From the NCBI GenBank assembly GCA_003649915.1, contig QMTG01000007.1, positions 1 to 17,565 of the forward strand: DNA of 17,565 nucleotides, in the 5' to 3' direction. This DNA is from Thermoplasmata archaeon (GTDB lineage Archaea; Thermoplasmatota; Thermoplasmata; B31-G17). The notes beneath the pieces are model-generated. The model made no database searches. It had not been told where the DNA came from and saw only the letters and a list, made by a program, of their open reading frames with translations. Positions 14,310-17,565 of this stretch are shown here, in pieces; within the stretch, counting starts at the first letter, position 1, and every line of letters begins with the position of its first letter. Both the position numbers and the translations under genes were made by a program.

Positions 14310-15224
14310 TTATCGAAGAACAGGCCCGATTATTAACGGAAGGAGAACAGTTGCATCGCCTTCCACTGTCACATACCTTGCCTTCACACTCACCTTCCCC
14401 CAAGATATTGCCTCTCTCAGCCTTGCTCCTGATAGCGAGCCATCATATTCTTGTGCTGTCGTTATATACACGGCGTAATCAAGCCCGCCCCTGAACTGGT
14501 TCCACCATATTGTATGGTGCTTTGATATCCCACCGCCTATAATTAGTGCTCCTGTTTTTTTGGCGTTAAAAACAATATCTGCAAGTTTGTTCTGGTCCTC
14601 GATTATGTTCAACCTTACCCTTCTTTTCTGCGCATAAAGCCATAGTTGAGAGCCGAACGCTCCATCCATGATTCCGGGAACAAAGACCTCAACATTGTTT
14701 TTTGCAGCCACATAAAATATGGACGAGGGCGAGTTTATCTCAAGTGCAACCTTTTTTATCAACTCGCTGGGGGAGATTTCCTCATCACCAATGACCCTTG
14801 AGAACAAATCCTGAAGTTTTTCCTCTAAAAGTGGACCATAACTCTCCTTAGGTATGAAAACATTGCCCAAACGATGTATACCCCTTGCGTGCAGTTCGGC
14901 GTCATTGGCATAAAAATCGCCGTGATAGTAATCCGCCCATACCCTAGCAAAGTCGTGGTCTAGAGCGCCGCATGTTGTTATCACCACATCGAACAATCTC
15001 CTTCTTATCACCTCTGCAAGTATTCCCCGCAAGCCTGTGGCTACAATGCATGCAGGAAACGATATAAACCTCGTGCATTCACCATCATTGACCATTTCTT
15101 CGAGTATTTTGTAGGCGATGTATACCTTTGTTGATGTAAACCCACCGCTCCTTCCAAATTTTTCAATAAGTTCCCGCAGGGTTGTCCCAGCATTTGCTGT
15201 ATAATCTACCACTTTGCGCTCCAT
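14310..15224 (-). CDS. dys: Deoxyhypusine synthase
   Basis: This NAD-dependent enzyme transfers an aminobutyl group, normally from spermidine, to one lysine of aIF5A. In 304 residues it shows the family's NAD-binding and active-site blocks: VVITTCGALDHDFAR (80-94), FVPGIMDGAFGSQLW (181-195), GGGISKHHT with the catalytic Lys235, and DYAVYITTAQEYDGSLSGAR followed by EAISWGKV. The residues after the lysine read IWWNQFRGG where the eukaryotic enzyme has a NAN-type segment, a variant I associate with archaeal and DHS-like proteins. It is divergent from the gene for its substrate aIF5A. CTATAAG lies 25 bases before the ATG with no ribosome site, so a leaderless message is expected. Confidence 0.93.
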   Translation of the reverse strand: MERKVVDYTANAGTTLRELIEKFGRSGGFTSTKVYIAYKILEEMVNDGECTRFISFPACIVATGLRGILAEVIRRRLFDVVITTCGALDHDFARVWADYYHGDFYANDAELHARGIHRLGNVFIPKESYGPLLEEKLQDLFSRVIGDEEISPSELIKKVALEINSPSSIFYVAAKNNVEVFVPGIMDGAFGSQLWLYAQKRRVRLNIIEDQNKLADIVFNAKKTGALIIGGGISKHHTIWWNQFRGGLDYAVYITTAQEYDGSLSGARLREAISWGKVSVKARYVTVEGDATVLLPLIIGPVLR

Positions 15225-15245
15225 AGCGGTTCGCTTACTGTTTCC

Positions 15246-15252
15246 TTATAGA
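15246..15252 (-). promoter_or_regulatory. TATA box for dys
   Basis: Read on the minus strand this is CTATAAG, centred 25 bases before the dys ATG at 15224. That is the spacing at which transcription begins on or next to the start codon. Confidence 0.5.
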
Positions 15253-15290
15253 AAAAGGTTTTTGTGAAAAACGCTGGGTAGACCACAGAG

Positions 15291-15298
15291 TATAAAAA
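15291..15298 (+). promoter_or_regulatory. TATA box for aIF5A
   Basis: TATAAAAA, followed by GG, is the best TATA box in the window. Transcription should start near 15318, giving a short leader of about 20 bases that carries the ribosome site GAGAGGTGG (15320-15328) before ATG 15337. Confidence 0.65.
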
Positions 15299-15336
15299 GG
15301 TCGCCATTAATTAACCAGCGAGAGGTGGTTATAGAT

Positions 15337-15735
15337 ATGTCGAAGACTATAGCAGAGGTTCGTGAACTCAAGCCCAACCGATACATAATAATAGATGACG
15401 AGCCGTGCAAGATTGTGAGCATCACAACATCAAAGCCTGGAAAGCACGGTGATGCAAAGGCGAGGATTGAGGCGTTCGGCATATTTGATGGGCAGAAGAG
15501 AAGCGTGGTTTATCCTGTGAAGCACAAGGTACAGGTGCCAATAATAGACAAGAGAGTGGCGCAAGTAATCGCTATAATGGGGGACGAGGTACAACTCATG
15601 GATATGGAAACGTATGAAACATTCACCCTTCCAATAACTGGGGACATTGCAGACATGCTGGAGCCCGGTAAGGAGGTTCAGTACATATCTGCGCTCGGAA
15701 AAAGAAAGATTGTTCCAAGAGGAAGCAGTGTGTAG
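15337..15735 (+). CDS. eif5A: Translation factor aIF5A (hypusine-containing)
   Basis: aIF5A binds the ribosome and helps peptide bond formation at difficult sequences. The 132-residue protein has the normal two-domain form: an SH3-like N-terminal barrel and an OB-like C-terminal domain. The hypusination loop is SKPGKHGDAK with the modified Lys at position 36. The ATG at 15337 is chosen because the in-frame GTG at 15325 lies inside the ribosome site. Agmatinase begins 7 bases after its stop, and the gene for deoxyhypusine synthase is divergent across a 112-base promoter region, so substrate, modifier and polyamine enzyme are together. Confidence 0.97.
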   Translation: MSKTIAEVRELKPNRYIIIDDEPCKIVSITTSKPGKHGDAKARIEAFGIFDGQKRSVVYPVKHKVQVPIIDKRVAQVIAIMGDEVQLMDMETYETFTLPITGDIADMLEPGKEVQYISALGKRKIVPRGSSV

Positions 15736-15742
15736 CGCGAAA

Positions 15743-16588
15743 ATGCACGCCCAAAAAATGAGTTTTATAGGAGCAAGTGTAGACTATAACAGCGCTAGAT
15801 TCGTAATAATAGGCGTGGCTTATGATGCATCATCTTCGTTTCGCCCGGGCGCTAGGTACGCTCCAAGAGCGTTGAGGGAGGTTTCTGAGAACTTTGAGGA
15901 ATACCTGTACGAGTATGACTTGGACATAAAGGACGCTAGAGTGCATGATCTGGGCACAATATCGCACTGCACATCGGGGGAGGATGTTGTTGAGACCGTG
16001 TACACCGAACTTCTGCCAATTGTTAGGGATAAAAAAGTGCCAATCCTTATAGGGGGAGAGCATACAATCGCTATTGGCGGGTATAGGGCTGTTAGGGCTG
16101 TGCATAAGGACGCAATTGCTGTTGTGTTCGATGCACACAGCGATATGAGGGACGAATACCTCGGCGATAGGTACAGCCATGCTTGTACTGTACGCAGGAT
16201 GATGGAGCACGGTGATGTTTTATGCGTTGGTGTACGCTCATTCTTTGGGGGTGAAGGTGAGTTTGAGTATTATACGTCCGAGGATGTTATGAATAACGGC
16301 ATTGGTGCGGTATTGGAGAAGTTGGAGGATTTTGAAAAGATATACCTCAGCGTAGACATGGATGTGATAGATCCAGCATACGCACCTGGTGTTGGTAACC
16401 CAGAGCCCTACGGCATACCCCCAAGTTTGCTGAGAGAGTTTATTTTGAGCGTTGCAGAAAAAATTGTGGCCATGGATATATGCGAGATCAACCCAGTATA
16501 CGATAACGGAATAACTGCAATACTTGGAGCAAAAATAATACTGGACTTTATAGGGGCAAAGTGTTATGGCGAGATGATGCGAAGGTGA
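15743..16588 (+). CDS. speB: Agmatinase-type ureohydrolase
   Basis: This manganese enzyme of the arginase/agmatinase family is expected to release urea from agmatine to give putrescine. The 281 residues contain the metal ligands in order: GGEHT (His107), DAHSD (Asp130, His132, Asp134) and SVDMDVIDPAYAPG (Asp205, Asp207), with SHACTVR near 145-151. The reading frame extends upstream into aIF5A, but that part is not conserved. ATG 15743, 7 bases after the aIF5A stop, is the first sensible start, and ATG 15758 is also possible. No ribosome site is seen, so coupling to aIF5A translation is likely. In Haloferax an agmatinase-like protein has been implicated in aIF5A modification using agmatine, so its substrate here might be modified aIF5A as well as free agmatine. 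Confidence 0.92.
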   Translation: MHAQKMSFIGASVDYNSARFVIIGVAYDASSSFRPGARYAPRALREVSENFEEYLYEYDLDIKDARVHDLGTISHCTSGEDVVETVYTELLPIVRDKKVPILIGGEHTIAIGGYRAVRAVHKDAIAVVFDAHSDMRDEYLGDRYSHACTVRRMMEHGDVLCVGVRSFFGGEGEFEYYTSEDVMNNGIGAVLEKLEDFEKIYLSVDMDVIDPAYAPGVGNPEPYGIPPSLLREFILSVAEKIVAMDICEINPVYDNGITAILGAKIILDFIGAKCYGEMMRR

Positions 16589-16589
16589 T

Positions 16590-17237
16590 TTAATTCGCAA
16601 TTATATAGGGCAGGATTGCCCTCAAATCATTGCTTCTGACAACAAAATCCGCTGCTTTTTCCGTTTCATAATCTTCGGGGTTAAACGCTATGCTCAAACC
16701 ACACAACTCAAACATTGGTATGTCAATATCACAGTTTCCAACAGCCGCTACGCGTCTTGGGTCAACATCAAGCACTGATAAAAGGCGCTTGAGCGCATCA
16801 CCCTTCTTGTTGAGTTCAACCCTTAATATGCCTTCGCCTGTCAGCCTACCGTCAGGCTCTACCTCCAAGCCATTGGAGAGCACATAATCTATTCCCAAAT
16901 CCTTGGCAACACGCCTAGCAACAATGTCAAGCCCGCCGCTTATTATTGCGGTGCGTATGCCTTTATCTTTCAACGCACTTACAGTCTCCCGTGCACCGTT
17001 TATTATGGGTATGTCTTTCAACACATTCTTTATGTAATCTATGGTTATATCTGGCATTTTTTCCAGCCAGAGAGCGATATCCCTGCGCATGAACTCCCTA
17101 TCATCAATCTCGCCCCTGCGGTAGGCTTCAAGCGATGCATCATTGTTCACACCAAAGTGGTCATGCACCCACACCCACGAACTTATCGTGTCCACGATCA
17201 CACCGTCCAGGTCAAATGCCACAAATATTACCTTCAT
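16590..17237 (-). CDS. SerB-like HAD-family phosphatase
   Basis: This cytoplasmic phosphatase of the HAD superfamily resembles phosphoserine phosphatase. The 215 residues contain motif I FDLDGVIVD (Asp9 nucleophile, Asp11 acid/base), motif II IISGG (Ser100), a Lys in ELNKKGDAL (144-145) and motif IV VGNCDIDIPMF (166-176, Asp170 and Asp172). An inserted helical cap (about 18-85) matches the SerB subtype. The usual first Asp of the motif IV GDxxxD is Asn, which occurs in related members. ATG 17237 is preferred over upstream codons because homology begins there and the AT-rich palindrome GTTAAAAATTTAAC (17263-17276) lies about 32 bases before it, with no ribosome site. The stop is 1 base from the convergent agmatinase stop. 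Phosphoserine is likely but not proven as substrate. Confidence 0.87.
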   Translation of the reverse strand: MKVIFVAFDLDGVIVDTISSWVWVHDHFGVNNDASLEAYRRGEIDDREFMRRDIALWLEKMPDITIDYIKNVLKDIPIINGARETVSALKDKGIRTAIISGGLDIVARRVAKDLGIDYVLSNGLEVEPDGRLTGEGILRVELNKKGDALKRLLSVLDVDPRRVAAVGNCDIDIPMFELCGLSIAFNPEDYETEKAADFVVRSNDLRAILPYIIAN

Positions 17238-17262
17238 CGTCCGCGAGTTAGTAAGGGGGAAG

Positions 17263-17276
17263 GTTAAAAATTTAAC
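17263..17276 (-). promoter_or_regulatory. AT-rich palindromic promoter element of the HAD gene
   Basis: GTTAAA-AA-TTTAAC is a perfect 6+2+6 inverted repeat placed where the TATA box of the minus-strand phosphatase gene is expected. A TATA element is the simplest reading. Because it is symmetric it may also be a regulator site. Confidence 0.4.
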
Positions 17277-17357
17277 GTAATTGGTGACAGGCTTTAGGAC
17301 ATGCACTACCTCTTTTTAATTAACCGCTAGTTCCGCACAATTATCGTTGTCATATTA

Positions 17358-17565
17358 TCATGTCTGTGGTGGTTGCGAAGGGGGCTGCGGTGGTTGCGGT
17401 GGCACTGGTGGCTGATATGGTGGCTGATATGGTGGCTGGTATGGGGGCTGTGGTTGTGATGGTGGCTGATATGGCGGATAGTACTGAGGCGGATACGGGG
17501 GTTGTGTTTTCTTCTTGCCCCTCACTGCCACGACAACGACTATTACCACAATTACTACTATAAGC
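17358..17565 (-). CDS. C-terminal end of a membrane protein with Pro/Tyr/Gln-rich tail (partial)
   Basis: The minus-strand frame is open from the right edge to a TGA at 17358. It reads a short run of Ile/Val/Leu residues (a membrane helix cut by the window edge), then the basic RGKKK, then a 48-residue tail of repeats such as PPYQ, PPQ and PPS. The arrangement suggests a protein anchored by its last membrane helix with a cytoplasmic low-complexity tail, as in many large archaeal surface proteins, but the main part lies outside the window and cannot be named. A GTG at 17549 could be taken as a start, but the hydrophobic run continues upstream of it without a stop, so I treat this as a gene fragment at the window edge and not as a 63-residue gene. 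Confidence 0.6.
   Translation of the reverse strand, partial: LIVVIVVIVVVVAVRGKKKTQPPYPPQYYPPYQPPSQPQPPYQPPYQPPYQPPVPPQPPQPPSQPPQT
17407..17472. repeat. 12-base tandem repeats coding for PPYQ units
   Basis: GGTGGCTGATAT occurs at 17407-17418 and 17419-17430, as a one-base variant at 17431-17442, and again at 17461-17472. On the minus strand each unit encodes a Pro-Pro-Tyr-Gln type step of the tail. Such exact DNA repeats can change in number by slippage, so tail length may differ between strains. Confidence 0.75.

Noticed and set aside
15647..15742. Upstream extension of agmatinase into aIF5A
   Set aside because: The extra residues lie in another frame of the well-conserved aIF5A gene and do not resemble the ureohydrolase family. 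Homology begins near ATG 15743.
17407..17472. Short repeats considered as a CRISPR array
   Set aside because: Units are 12 bases, directly adjacent and in coding phase, with no spacers.
17360..17563. Plus-strand 67-codon frame rich in Val, Ala and Asp
   Set aside because: It is the reverse reading of the PPYQ repeats. The minus-strand reading has a sensible membrane helix, basic stop-transfer and tail.

Overview
The window is archaeal, most likely a thermophilic Euryarchaeota/Thermoplasmatota relative (an Aciduliprofundum-like lineage is my best guess, from memory of gene content and not from a search). The support is archaeal information-processing genes (a fused-repeat tRNA-splicing endonuclease, diphthine synthase, aIF5A with deoxyhypusine synthase), archaeal TATA boxes (TATATAGG-type) in place of bacterial -35/-10 elements, many genes whose ATG sits about 20-30 bases after the TATA box, and heavy use of AGG/AGA arginine and ATA isoleucine codons. 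Genes are tightly packed. No gene-free stretch exceeds about 210 bases, and I see no tRNA, rRNA, CRISPR array or insertion sequence.

Layout. 1-1773: a bactofilin-like beta-solenoid protein with a zinc ribbon, followed 3 bases later by the splicing endonuclease. 1774-4016: a cell-division block, with a 209-base regulatory gap, a tandem ribbon-helix-helix (RHH) regulator, FtsZ, and an unrecognised 157-residue protein. 4017-5365: leuD-type isopropylmalate dehydratase small subunit and dphB. 5366-6174: two small membrane proteins overlapping by ATGA. 6175-9488: a metal-dependent amidohydrolase and an OPT-family transporter. 9472-11282: a convergent MgtE/SLC41-like cation transporter and a divergent OsmC-type peroxidase. 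11283-13679: an acyl-CoA ligase overlapping thyX by ATGA. 13680-15224 (minus): scpB and deoxyhypusine synthase. 15225-16588: aIF5A and agmatinase. 16590-17237 (minus): a SerB-like HAD phosphatase. 17358-17565 (minus): the C-terminal end of a membrane protein with a proline/tyrosine/glutamine-rich tail, running off the right edge.

Two groups read as functional systems. (1) The RHH gene and ftsZ resemble the CdrS-ftsZ2 arrangement of haloarchaea. Here three copies of GGTATCGYC lie only in the gaps before the two genes, one inside a perfect palindrome directly after a TATA box and one abutting the regulator's own start codon, which suggests a small autoregulated division switch. (2) Deoxyhypusine synthase, aIF5A and agmatinase form one divergent cluster joining a translation factor, its modifying enzyme and the enzyme that makes or trims the polyamine moiety. 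Further points to check are a ladder of regularly spaced cysteines in the bactofilin-like protein, a hairpin at the leuD promoter, five clustered N-glycosylation sequons in a small surface protein, and an FtsZ without a C-terminal tail.
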